Origin: Bacillus sp. S/N-304-OC-R1
Lineage (GTDB): Bacteria > Bacillota > Bacilli > Bacillales > Cytobacillaceae
DNA: 64,000 nt
Reading direction: 5' to 3'
Assembly (NCBI RefSeq): GCF_019749375.1
Contig: NZ_JACWFE010000026.1
Location: forward strand, 39,100 to 103,099
Position 1 is the first letter of the stretch; each line of letters begins with the position of its first letter. The notes under the pieces were generated by a model, which worked only from the letters and a program-made list of their open reading frames with translations, had not been told where the DNA came from and made no database searches. The translations under genes and the position numbers were made by a program. Positions 36,866 through 45,427 of this stretch are shown here, piece by piece.

Positions 36866-38785
36866 TTAGTTCTTTTGTAAAGCAGCCCCAAATCCTAGAT
36901 TTAGATAAGCATCTAAATACTGTTTCTTCCTATTTTCATATGCTTGACGGATTAAATCATCCGCTTCTTCTAATTGCCTTACCATTTCGTTTTGCTGTTC
37001 TAATGAAACGAGTGGTAATTCAATGGATCGAATATCATTTGGTGTTAAGACTGTGGCTACTGAGCCACTCTGATTTACTTCAAAATAATACTGGCCGACT
37101 GGACTCTCTAAGAATCGCTTAATATAGTAAGGGCTCACTTCACTATTTGAAGATAAGCGAATAATAATAAACATATTTGATACTAAAAATTCACCTTCAT
37201 ACTCTGGTACAATTGCAATTCTTTGTTGAGTACCTCTACTTGAAACCAATATATCACCTGGTTTAGCTGTTATTCGGTCTATATCTCTTGCTTGAATTGG
37301 AAACTTATCAACTTTACTGAAATTTATTACCCCTTCTTCAATATCACGTATCTGAATAACAGGATAAACTTCCCCATTTGGCGTTTCCATTAGTCTACGA
37401 CTTGGCAGGTTGACTCCCCTTATTATTTCTGCAATTTTGTCTAATTGAACTAAGGATTTGGTTTCAGTTTCGTATTTCCTTTTATTGAAAACAATCTTCC
37501 CTAATTCTGTTTCAAGTTCAATATTTACAAAGTAGAGCGAAGGATTGAGATCAAAGTTATTTTCTGCGATTTCATTGATTGATACAATTCTTGAATATCT
37601 CTCCTTGTTTTCGTACGCCTCTACACTCGCTGCTATTTTAGAGATATGCTCTTGCTGTAAAAACTTTTGTGTTCTCGTTCTTTCATAGTCACCTTCTGCA
37701 TTGATAAACTGTACTTTTCCTTTTTTATCGGTAGTTTTGTTTTTGTTTAAGATAAGAAGAGCAACTTGAATTCCTGTCCCGCTAAATAAATTGGTAGGGA
37801 GTGAGATAATTGTTTCAATTACATCATCTTTTAATAAAATTGATCGAATTTTCCTTTCAGTTGCTCCCCTTACAAGAGTTCCAAATGGTACAACTATTGC
37901 TGCTTTTCCTGTATTCACTAAAGATGCTAAAGCATGCAGAATAAATGCATAGTCACCTTGAGACTTTGATGGGACACCGTACAATTCAAATCGACCATAT
38001 GGGTCATTAACAGCAAATTCATATCCCCAGTCCCTAACTCCAAATGGATAATTCGTTAGCACATAATCAAACTGTTTAATCCGATCATTTTCTAACCACT
38101 TTGGCTCTCTAATCGTATCACCTAACTTAATATCGCCCTTTTCAGGAAGGATGTTGTTCAAAAACAAGTTAAGTTTTCCAATAATGAATAGTTCTTCGTT
38201 GATCTCTTGGCCAAAAACTGATACTTCTTTACCCTGCTCCTTGGCATTGTCATATGCAGAAACTATGATATTTGAAATTCCCGCTGTTGAATCATAAACA
38301 GTTCCTCCACTTATCTTTAAAGACTGCACCATTAATTGAATAAGTCCTTTGGGAGTGAAATCAAATCCTTTTAATCCTCCAAACAGCTCTTCAATTAACG
38401 TATCAAAAAACTCTACAGCTGCATCCTTATTTCGATATTCTTCTTTAGTTAATCCATATCTTTCAAACAGAACAATCATTTTATAAAGTGCATTCTCTTC
38501 AAAACTGTTAAAGGATTTAGTCAAAAACACTCCAGCTAATGCTGGTTCAAGAGCTTCAAGCTTTTGATAAAGTTTTTTCAATGTATCTTTTACGCTCACA
38601 GGGTTATTCCGTAGTTCTTCTCTACCCGCAACTTCAACTAGTTCTTTTTGAATTTTTGAATGTTCCATTGCAAAGAGTAACGCATGTAGTTTAAATAATT
38701 CTACGGCAAAACTTCCTTCAACCTCTTTTTTACTAAACTGACTTTCCAACTCTCCATTGAATATAAGCGCCTTTTCTCTAGTCAT
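36866..38785 (-). CDS. Fused N6-adenine methylase and specificity protein with altered motifs
   Basis: The protein has 639 residues. Residues 1-430 are HsdM-like. The SAM motif is DSTAGISNII (about 165) instead of DPxxGxG, and the catalytic motif is TNYPFG (about 240) instead of NPPF. Residues about 450-639 are one HsdS-type half: a target recognition domain (VYPVIQIRDIEEG) and the spacer helix (SLEQQNEMVRQLEEADDLI). GGAGG lies 7 bases before the ATG. The changed motifs suggest weak or lost methylation, and possibly a DNA-recognition role. It is preceded by a DUF2325 gene (50 bases) and followed by an unknown gene (17 bases), and no restriction subunit is in this unit. Confidence 0.8.
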   Translation of the reverse strand: MTREKALIFNGELESQFSKKEVEGSFAVELFKLHALLFAMEHSKIQKELVEVAGREELRNNPVSVKDTLKKLYQKLEALEPALAGVFLTKSFNSFEENALYKMIVLFERYGLTKEEYRNKDAAVEFFDTLIEELFGGLKGFDFTPKGLIQLMVQSLKISGGTVYDSTAGISNIIVSAYDNAKEQGKEVSVFGQEINEELFIIGKLNLFLNNILPEKGDIKLGDTIREPKWLENDRIKQFDYVLTNYPFGVRDWGYEFAVNDPYGRFELYGVPSKSQGDYAFILHALASLVNTGKAAIVVPFGTLVRGATERKIRSILLKDDVIETIISLPTNLFSGTGIQVALLILNKNKTTDKKGKVQFINAEGDYERTRTQKFLQQEHISKIAASVEAYENKERYSRIVSINEIAENNFDLNPSLYFVNIELETELGKIVFNKRKYETETKSLVQLDKIAEIIRGVNLPSRRLMETPNGEVYPVIQIRDIEEGVINFSKVDKFPIQARDIDRITAKPGDILVSSRGTQQRIAIVPEYEGEFLVSNMFIIIRLSSNSEVSPYYIKRFLESPVGQYYFEVNQSGSVATVLTPNDIRSIELPLVSLEQQNEMVRQLEEADDLIRQAYENRKKQYLDAYLNLGFGAALQKN

Positions 38786-38835
38786 AATTTCATCCTCCTA
38801 AATTTCCTATAAAAGTATTTTAAATTCCTTTTTAT

Positions 38836-39159
38836 TTAAGATGCAAAAAAAGAGACTTTATTTTGAAATACTTCAATCGCTGAATTAATTGCTCCTGAGA
38901 CCCCTCTACTTCTTGGATAAGTAACAGGTACTTCATATTTTTTTGAGAGCTTTTTTACTTCCCACATCGTTTTATGGGAACAAGCAGCTTGTAATAACAC
39001 AACACAGTCAGCTTGTTTAACCATCTTCTCGAACACTGATGTACTTTGTCTTTTTATTATACCGTCATGGAATAAGACATTGTAGTTACCTTTTTTCTTA
39101 CCTACCTCTTCATAACCTGTTTTATTAAATCCACCTATTACAAGTATCGTTTGTTTCAT
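38836..39159 (-). CDS. DUF2325 domain protein
   Basis: The start is probably the ATG at 39159 (GGGAGG about 8 bases upstream; an ATG at 39165 is too close to it), giving 107 residues. The whole protein fits the DUF2325 pattern: ILVIGGF at the N-terminus, a central FHDG, ADCVVLLQAACSHKTMWEVK and a C-terminal PRSRGVSGAI. DUF2325 proteins are small Rossmann-like proteins of unknown function, often next to defence or mobile genes. It is the first gene of the unit with the fused methylase and the unknown gene and has a good promoter upstream. Confidence 0.7.
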   Translation of the reverse strand: MKQTILVIGGFNKTGYEEVGKKKGNYNVLFHDGIIKRQSTSVFEKMVKQADCVVLLQAACSHKTMWEVKKLSKKYEVPVTYPRSRGVSGAINSAIEVFQNKVSFFAS

Positions 39160-39219
39160 CAACATTACCTCCCTAAAAAGATATTATGTATTATCTCGGT
39201 TGGTAACTTCTGTACTAAT

Positions 39220-39248
39220 AATATACCATCAAACAAAATTTTTGTAAA
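39220..39248 (-). promoter_or_regulatory. SigmaA-type promoter of the DUF2325/methylase operon
   Basis: Read on the minus strand, TTTACA is followed after 17 bases by TATATT. It lies about 55 bases before the DUF2325 start. Confidence 0.6.
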
Positions 39249-39598
39249 GGGTATTTTAAATTCTTTTTAATTTTATATTTAATTTCTTTAAAATCGTTTT
39301 GTTAATTCCTTTTTACCAAAACTAACTAGACAGACTTTCTACAAAAATATTGTTCAAGCTTAATTTACTATCCTCCTTAACGAAACTAATTGTTCAGCAT
39401 TTATGTTGTACTTACTTAGGATTTAAAATCTATTTGTATTTTTATTTAACATTTTATTTTATTACATTTTTCGGTAACTCGAGAAAACGGTTTGTAAGGG
39501 ATTCGTAACATCATCAGAAGAAACGTAAATACTTTTCATTTTTGACTTATGTATTTTGACTTTCTTAATTTCTTCTCTTAATGCGAAATTAAAGTAAT
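39249..39598. other. Gene-free AT-rich stretch
   Basis: No coding frame, RNA structure or repeat is recognised here. It separates the defence block on the left from the mobile-element block on the right. Confidence 0.4.
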
Positions 39599-39632
39599 AA
39601 AGAGGGCTCAAACATTAAGTTTGAGCTCCTTT
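39599..39632. terminator. Terminator after the lone integrase gene
   Basis: GGGCTCAAAC and GTTTGAGCTCC form a 10-base stem around a 5-base loop. It lies 35 bases after the integrase stop on the minus strand and is flanked by TTTA-rich sequence on both sides. Confidence 0.75.
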
Positions 39633-39666
39633 AAAATTTGAATATATAAAGCCATTAAATTGTTAT

Positions 39667-40824
39667 TTAATCAATATCATTCTCTTTGTCATTAACTCCA
39701 AAGAGTTTAATTGATTTCATTGAATCAGAAAATTGTGGTGGCAAAAAGTGATAAAGTGTATCAACACTCTTGTAACCCAATTGTTTACTTACAAGGTAAA
39801 GAGGGACCCCTGCCTTAACAAGCAGACTAGCGTGCGTTTTTCTTAAATCGTGGAAATTAATTTTACTAATATTCGCTTTATCAACTAAACGATTAAATCT
39901 AGCACGAACGGTCGATGGGCTTTGAACCCCACCGCCTTTTTTAGGGAAAACGAGACCAAGTGCATCGCCATATCGGTCGCCTAGCTCTTCCTTTATTAAT
40001 TGCTGTTCTTCTTTGTGTTTTTGTAACTTAGGTAACAAATGTGAAGGGATCATTACCTGTCGGAAATTACTTCTTATTTCCACAATGTTCTGTTTGCCGC
40101 CTATTCCAGCATCCACAATTTTCTTAACAATTATCGTCTGGTGATCAAAATCAAGATCACTCCATGATAGAGCCAAAATCTCTGCTAGTCGTAATCCTGT
40201 AGATAGTCCAAATTCATACATCATACCTTCACCTTCTGAGTAAGTAGCTTCAAGGAACTTTTCTATCTCTGATTCGCTCAAAATTACTGGAATACGATTC
40301 GGAGCTTTTACCATGTTCATAAAGCGGATAGGATTTTTATCAAGATAACCTTTCTTAACTGCAGAACGAAACAAAGTAGATAAAAAGTTATGAACGCTAC
40401 CAACAGTACTTTTCGAATATCCTTCACGGTCCTTTTGAGCAAGCAATTCTACTATTTTCTGTCCAGTAATTTCATGAAGGTACTTATCACCTAAATGAGG
40501 AACAATATGTTTGTTTAATAATGCTTGTCTTACCTTGAAGGTCTGGTATTTAATCACATGAGCATATTCCCCATAAAACCAATCTTCTACGTATTCATTA
40601 AAAAGAATCTTTGTTGCCTGTTGCTTTTTTTGTTCTTTAGCCAATAGAATCCTTAATTCACTTTTATCGTTACCAATATCTTCAAGAAACTTATCAGCTT
40701 CTTCACTTGTTGGAAATAATTTTTGCTTCATATATTGTTTGCCACTTTTAGAATCTAATCTCTCATCGTATATCACTGCATACCTCGTTTTGAATCCATT
40801 TTCAATTATTACTTTTTTTGCCAT
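39667..40824 (-). CDS. Tyrosine recombinase (phage/ICE integrase type)
   Basis: The best start is the ATG at 40824, with GGAGG 7 bases upstream, which gives 385 residues; a longer frame reaches 40875. It has an N-terminal arm-binding region, a SAM-like domain (about 75-160) and a catalytic domain with STGLRLAEI (Arg), FHDLRKTH (HxxR) and LGYKSVDTLYHF. In the last motif the usual His of LGH is Tyr and the spacing to the nucleophilic Tyr looks shortened by a few residues, so activity is uncertain. The paralogues at 47139 and 52566 are more typical. It may belong to an older island whose ends are not visible. Confidence 0.85.
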   Translation of the reverse strand: MAKKVIIENGFKTRYAVIYDERLDSKSGKQYMKQKLFPTSEEADKFLEDIGNDKSELRILLAKEQKKQQATKILFNEYVEDWFYGEYAHVIKYQTFKVRQALLNKHIVPHLGDKYLHEITGQKIVELLAQKDREGYSKSTVGSVHNFLSTLFRSAVKKGYLDKNPIRFMNMVKAPNRIPVILSESEIEKFLEATYSEGEGMMYEFGLSTGLRLAEILALSWSDLDFDHQTIIVKKIVDAGIGGKQNIVEIRSNFRQVMIPSHLLPKLQKHKEEQQLIKEELGDRYGDALGLVFPKKGGGVQSPSTVRARFNRLVDKANISKINFHDLRKTHASLLVKAGVPLYLVSKQLGYKSVDTLYHFLPPQFSDSMKSIKLFGVNDKENDID

Positions 40825-41022
40825 AACATTACCTCCAAATACAAGTAACAGACAACATTTACCAGTTATTATCAACTTACTTGTTTTCTTATTTTTTGTT
40901 CGCTTAAGCTATTTGGTCCAGCTCTGATTATCAATGTAATCTTAAAATTGTCCCTGGCTTGCTTTCTAATGTTTTACATGAATTACTCCTTTCAATTCTG
41001 ACACAAGGGAAAATTGACAAAT

Positions 41023-41067
41023 AAAAAAGGGCAGACGGATAGTGTGAGGTCACTAATCCATCGCCCT
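41023..41067 (-). terminator. Long hairpin terminator downstream of the recombinase trio
   Basis: GGGCAGACGGATAGTG pairs with CACTAATCCATCGCCC with few mismatches, and on the minus strand the stem is followed by TTTTTT. It closes the left side of the trio element. Confidence 0.8.
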
Positions 41068-41531
41068 GGTTCTTCCAGCTGCAATGCATTTACATAAGGC
41101 AACTATATTGAATTAACTTCATTATATTTGAAGGTATTATTACGTAGCAATTGTAAGCGATAAAAAAATTCTACATTATTTATTAATTAAGATATTGCTC
41201 ACCAAGCCCTTAGACTGTGATATAACTTACTTGACCAGTGAAGTGATACTCCAGTATACTCTACAACCTATTCAGGATTAATTATTCTTTCTATCTGAAT
41301 CGCTGTCATGCGATTTAAGTGATAAAAGTTCACTTTGCCTTTCCTGTAGTATGCATGCCAAAAACCAATTGACCTCATAGTTCGATTCTAGAATTTGGAT
41401 TATTCCCTATTTTCCTCATTCCTTTCTTTGTTATATTGAGATACCCTTTCTCAGCAGCTAAACTATTGTAAGGGTAGTTAAAGATAATCCTTTCAAATAA
41501 CCACCCTTACTTATTCAAATTGTCATTTAAA
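41068..41531. other. Non-coding end of the trio element with hairpin and coding remnant
   Basis: GTAAGGGTAGTTA (41468-41480) pairs with TAACCACCCTTAC (41498-41510), a 13-base stem with one mismatch and without a T run. The minus strand from about 41420 to 41301 reads like a protein end of about 40 codons (NYEVNWFLACILQERQSELL) without a start. It may be a lost small gene of the element. Confidence 0.4.
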
Positions 41532-42449
41532 CTAATCAAGGTATCCGTTTAATTCAACATGAATAGGTAAGTAACCTAGCGTTGTTTTTAATTTCTTATG
41601 TCGAAGTTGTCTTTGAATCGACTTATAATCGGTACCCTCTTTATATAATAGATAGGCCATCGTTGCTCTTAGATCATGATTGGTTACTTTGCGTGATATT
41701 CTTGCTTTTCTTCTAAGTTTATCTAATAACTTATTAATATCCGACGGAGTAAAAGGATTGTCTTTCATAAAAAACAACTCCTTATCTTTTTCCTTTGTCC
41801 AAGCTATAAAATAAGGATGATTCATATATTCCCTAAGCTTCTTTTGGAGGGCATCTGTCATTCGAACTGTACCAATTTTCGTTTTACGGCCTTTATCAAT
41901 GACAATGACATTGTGTTCGAAATCTATTTGCGAAACAGTAAGTTTACATAATTCCTTTGCTCTTAATCCACAAGTGGTTTGCAGCAAAATAATCAAATAG
42001 TATTGTTGAAAAAAAGGATCTAGATCGTAGGCTGCCTTTAAAAGTTTTAAACACTCTTCTTCACTTAACGCTCTGTTTCGAAACGATTCGTAGTAGAATG
42101 GATTTTTAAAATGTCTCAGTGGATTATATTCCATCAAATCATAATCAACCAATAAGTCCATAAAGCTTTTTACAACGGTAAAACCAAGTTTCGCTTGTGA
42201 TTTTGTTTTGTTCTCGTGAAGATACTCAATAAATCCATCCATAAAATCAAGGTCAATGGGGGCATACTTATCATGAATCTTGCTGTAATAAAACTTGTCA
42301 AAGTCAAGCTCCCCCTTCCATCCCACTAATCCTAAATAGTCATCAAAAGCTTTTAAACAACTACTATACATTTTAACAGTACTAGGCTTTAAGGCATTGA
42401 GTTCCTTCCACTTATGAAAGTAAATAGACGAAAAGAGAATCCCTTCCAT
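41532..42449 (-). CDS. Tyrosine recombinase, third gene of trio
   Basis: The protein has 305 residues. The N-terminal SAM-like domain spans about 15-110. The catalytic domain has CGLRAKEL (Arg), NHDLRATM (HxxR), LRHKKLKTT (His) and the nucleophile in TLGYLP. All catalytic positions are present. Its start overlaps the stop of the 393-residue gene by one base. In RIT elements the three recombinases are thought to act together, each with a fixed place in the order. Here it is the smallest and last. Confidence 0.88.
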   Translation of the reverse strand: MEGILFSSIYFHKWKELNALKPSTVKMYSSCLKAFDDYLGLVGWKGELDFDKFYYSKIHDKYAPIDLDFMDGFIEYLHENKTKSQAKLGFTVVKSFMDLLVDYDLMEYNPLRHFKNPFYYESFRNRALSEEECLKLLKAAYDLDPFFQQYYLIILLQTTCGLRAKELCKLTVSQIDFEHNVIVIDKGRKTKIGTVRMTDALQKKLREYMNHPYFIAWTKEKDKELFFMKDNPFTPSDINKLLDKLRRKARISRKVTNHDLRATMAYLLYKEGTDYKSIQRQLRHKKLKTTLGYLPIHVELNGYLD

Positions 42450-43630
42450 TACGCATCAACTCCCAAGTGTTTTAATTGATCTGTTTCAAGCTGTGCAAAC
42501 GGATGTTTATCTATTGCTTTTTGGTATTGCTCATCAAATAAATTTAAATAAACTTGTGTTGATTCAATAGATTTATGCCCTAGTAATTCTTTGACAATAT
42601 AAATATCCATCCCGCTCTCAAGGGCATAAATGGCGAAGGAATGCCTTGTGGAATGAGTTGAATAATTTACTTTCACCTCTTCTCCTCGATCACTATCCCA
42701 TACTTTGTCTTGAATCACTTTGTCCTCAATAGCCTTGTCAATCAATCCCCTTACCATTTTTTGAATGGCCCGATTAGACAAAGCTTGTTTTCCATTGTCA
42801 TCCGAAAAAACGTAACGGCGATTGTAGTCGGTCTCACTTAACACATTCTTTAAGTGAGAGTAAGTGAAATTGATATAGTATTTTATTGCCGTGATGGCTC
42901 CTTTTGTCATGAACCGTTTAACTTTTGCTCGTTCTTTCCGTCCTTTCGCTTTGACTTTTATCCAACCTTTTTCAAGATTTACATCACCAATTTGAAAATG
43001 TAACTCGTCCACTCGAATCCCTGTTCCCACGAGCGTCCAAAGTATCGTATAGTTTCGAAGGGCACAACGTGTTAAGCGGGACAAATTAAGTAAATAATCA
43101 ATTTGTTTCGCCGTAAAGGCTCGTGGGGGCTGTGGGTCTGGGTCATCCAGGTGTAATGCCTTTTTTTTAAATTGATTGATTTTTGTCTCACTTAGCAGAT
43201 CTCTTGCTACTGAATCGATAAAGGTCCTTAAAAAAGCCGCCTTTTTTCTTCGTGTCGCATCCGCTATCCCTGGCTGCTTTATATAAGCCTCTAGCTTTTC
43301 AGGGGTTAATACCTCTTTTAACAAGACATCCGTTGATATATTCTCATCGATATTGACCCCAAAGTACTTACAAAAACTTCTCGTTTCACTTTTATAGGAT
43401 GATTGTGAGGAAGGGGAAACACTTTGGTAGGTTGAAAATTCATCCTCTAAAAAGTGCTGTGCTGCCTCCAACAACGTTATCTCTTTATTTTTAGGATTCT
43501 TTTGTTCCGTTAAAAGAATACCTACGGATCCAAGTTCTTTTTCCACCTGAATCTGCCCGTATTTTTTCAAAAGCGTTTGTATTTCATCCTGGATGGTGAA
43601 TTGAGGATGGTCCTCTTTTTCTAGTGCCAC
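42449..43630 (-). CDS. Tyrosine recombinase, second gene of trio
   Basis: The protein has 393 residues. The N-terminal region includes a core-binding domain at about 60-150. The catalytic residues are visible in GTGIRVDEL (Arg), THSTRHSF (HxxR), LLGHKSIEST (His) and QVYLNL (Tyr). It lies 1 base after the first gene of the trio and overlaps the third, which points to translational coupling. It is slightly longer than a XerC/D protein. Confidence 0.88.
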   Translation of the reverse strand: MALEKEDHPQFTIQDEIQTLLKKYGQIQVEKELGSVGILLTEQKNPKNKEITLLEAAQHFLEDEFSTYQSVSPSSQSSYKSETRSFCKYFGVNIDENISTDVLLKEVLTPEKLEAYIKQPGIADATRRKKAAFLRTFIDSVARDLLSETKINQFKKKALHLDDPDPQPPRAFTAKQIDYLLNLSRLTRCALRNYTILWTLVGTGIRVDELHFQIGDVNLEKGWIKVKAKGRKERAKVKRFMTKGAITAIKYYINFTYSHLKNVLSETDYNRRYVFSDDNGKQALSNRAIQKMVRGLIDKAIEDKVIQDKVWDSDRGEEVKVNYSTHSTRHSFAIYALESGMDIYIVKELLGHKSIESTQVYLNLFDEQYQKAIDKHPFAQLETDQLKHLGVDA

Positions 43631-43631
43631 G

Positions 43632-45206
43632 TTAATTCACCTCCCACGGAAACGAAATCTTTTGTGCGTTTTCTCCAACTTCGCCTTCTGTTCGATGGAT
43701 ATATAGTGAAGTCGTTGCTAGGGATTCGTGTCGAGCTAATCGTTTAAGTGCCTTCGGTACAACATCTTGCTTAGTTAGGCGCGTTATATAAATGTGGCGC
43801 AACTGGTGGGGACCACTCGCCTCTTTCCAGTTTGCAATCAATGTAAATATTCGGTACTTTAATGACAATGTGGCTCTTAGTTGTTGTTCCTTCATTCCAA
43901 ACACTAACCCGTTCTCTTGTTTTTCTACCTCCTGTAAGAGATCCATAAGCGCTGAAGGAAGCGGTAAGGAGTGTCCTTTTCCTCCCTTTGCTGTAAATTT
44001 TACGTCCTCAAGGCTCCAATTGATGTTTTCCCATTGTAATTTCGCCAGTTCACATGAACGAAATCCAAGATAGAGCATAAACCCGAATGCGAGTTTATCT
44101 AGTTGTGGCGTGTCGGAATATTGTTCAATGGCGGTAAAGAACTTTTCTATCTCCGTATCTGTTGGCATATAACGAGATTGATAGTCATCCCCCTCGATAT
44201 TTCGTATACCTCTTGTATTATCGTTTTTAATAAACCTCATATGATAGAGGGTTCTAAAGAACGTTTTGATATTTTTAAAATGTTTCATGGAACCATTTTC
44301 TGCAAAACGGCCGCTTTGGACCCCCTTAATGAGATAGTTTTTATACGTCTTCAAGTGTTCTTGTGTAAACAAGGTAATGGGAACTTTATCGATCGGATAG
44401 GAACTAAAGTCATTTAGAACATTGCAGGACCATCGTAAGTAACGATGCAGTTCATATCGAAACTTATCTAACCTCTCGGGTTTTGTTCCCTGCCGCTTTT
44501 TATAAGTCAGAAACGATTGCACAGCCGGCGGCAGAACCACCTCTATCCTTTCTTTGGGTGTATACGTTAAAGACGATTCTGTAAAGGGATTCATTTGTTT
44601 GTAAAACAAAGCAAAGTTTTGGTAATAAAACTGACTCGTGATTACCTCCTCATAGAGTTCCTGATTTAAAAAGTCTTCTCGTACTAGATCGAATGGTTTT
44701 TTTCGTGTTGCCTTACTGACCAACGACTCAAAGTCCGTAAACCGTAAGATTAGTTGGAACAACAATTTATAATTAAGTTGTTTAGATCGCTTTACTAAAA
44801 ACTGTCGAATCGGTTTGGCCTCTAGTTCACTGATCATATTGTCAATGAACCACTGCTTTAAACCATCCTCTCCTAAAGAAATCACTTTCATTTGATGAGA
44901 GGTTTTAAATAAGCTTTCCATAATGGAGATCAACTCTTCCTTTGTAAATTTATCTCCATTATGAGCAAGCCATTTCGATTTTAAACCTAGTTCTTGCGAA
45001 TTTTTGTTCAGATAACTTCCGGACCATGCACCTATGTTCTCTTTTTCAGTTCCAAGTAAGAACGCCTTCAAATCCCGCTTCATTTGCCTTAATTCATCTG
45101 TTTCATCTGTTGAACTACTTTCACATAAAAAGGCTTGCTCTTCGCACGTACTAATATCTATTTCAGTAAAGTCAAATGAAAGCTGTAAATGTTTTTCCAA
45201 ACTCAC
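43632..45206 (-). CDS. Tyrosine recombinase, first gene of trio
   Basis: The start is probably GTG at 45206 with AAGGAGAGG 6 bases upstream, giving 524 residues. A longer frame to 45239 would start inside a terminator hairpin and is rejected. A large N-terminal domain of about 230 residues precedes the core-binding and catalytic domains. Catalytic motifs are LGFRSCEL (Arg), GPHQLRHIY (HxxR) and ARHESLATTSLYIH (His and Tyr). The extra N-terminal region is typical of the first, longest recombinase of such units. Confidence 0.85.
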   Translation of the reverse strand: MSLEKHLQLSFDFTEIDISTCEEQAFLCESSSTDETDELRQMKRDLKAFLLGTEKENIGAWSGSYLNKNSQELGLKSKWLAHNGDKFTKEELISIMESLFKTSHQMKVISLGEDGLKQWFIDNMISELEAKPIRQFLVKRSKQLNYKLLFQLILRFTDFESLVSKATRKKPFDLVREDFLNQELYEEVITSQFYYQNFALFYKQMNPFTESSLTYTPKERIEVVLPPAVQSFLTYKKRQGTKPERLDKFRYELHRYLRWSCNVLNDFSSYPIDKVPITLFTQEHLKTYKNYLIKGVQSGRFAENGSMKHFKNIKTFFRTLYHMRFIKNDNTRGIRNIEGDDYQSRYMPTDTEIEKFFTAIEQYSDTPQLDKLAFGFMLYLGFRSCELAKLQWENINWSLEDVKFTAKGGKGHSLPLPSALMDLLQEVEKQENGLVFGMKEQQLRATLSLKYRIFTLIANWKEASGPHQLRHIYITRLTKQDVVPKALKRLARHESLATTSLYIHRTEGEVGENAQKISFPWEVN

Positions 45207-45228
45207 CTTAAACCTCTCCTTTTTTAAA

Positions 45229-45280
45229 CAAAAAAGCACCCCGAACTATAGGTACATCTGTACCATAGCTCAGGGTGCTT
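45229..45280 (-). terminator. Leader terminator/attenuator before the recombinase trio
   Basis: On the minus strand AGCACCC...CTATGGTAC pairs with GTACCTATAG...GGGTGCT, followed at once by TTTTTTG and then the ribosome binding site of the first recombinase. Transcription entering from the right would stop here, or be attenuated. Confidence 0.75.
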
Positions 45281-45427
45281 CCTCTGAGAAATGTATAAAT
45301 TGCTTTTAGCAATAATTTTCTTTATTTGTACTTGTTTATGTAACATAAGTATATACACATACTTAATAGTATTGCAATAGTTTAATAGACTTTTTTCGAT
45401 GGCAAATTGAAATAGTATTTAATAATT

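Larger units (their letters stand above)
41023..45280 (-). mobile_element. Recombinase-in-trio (RIT)-type element
   Basis: Three different tyrosine recombinase genes in tandem, touching or nearly touching each other, are the hallmark of RIT elements. The unit is bounded by hairpin terminators at both ends (41023-41067 and 45229-45280). No terminal inverted repeat was confirmed by eye, so the true ends are uncertain. Confidence 0.6.

Noticed and set aside
41468..41510. Terminator of the trio operon
   Set aside because: The stem is good but no T run follows on either strand; the hairpin at 41023-41067 is a better terminator.
43632..45239. Longer start of the first trio recombinase at 45239
   Set aside because: It would begin inside the terminator stem; GTG at 45206 has a proper ribosome binding site.
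41532..45239. Tn554-type transposon (TnpA/TnpB/TnpC)
   Set aside because: All three genes are tyrosine recombinases, whereas Tn554 has two plus a non-recombinase TnpC.
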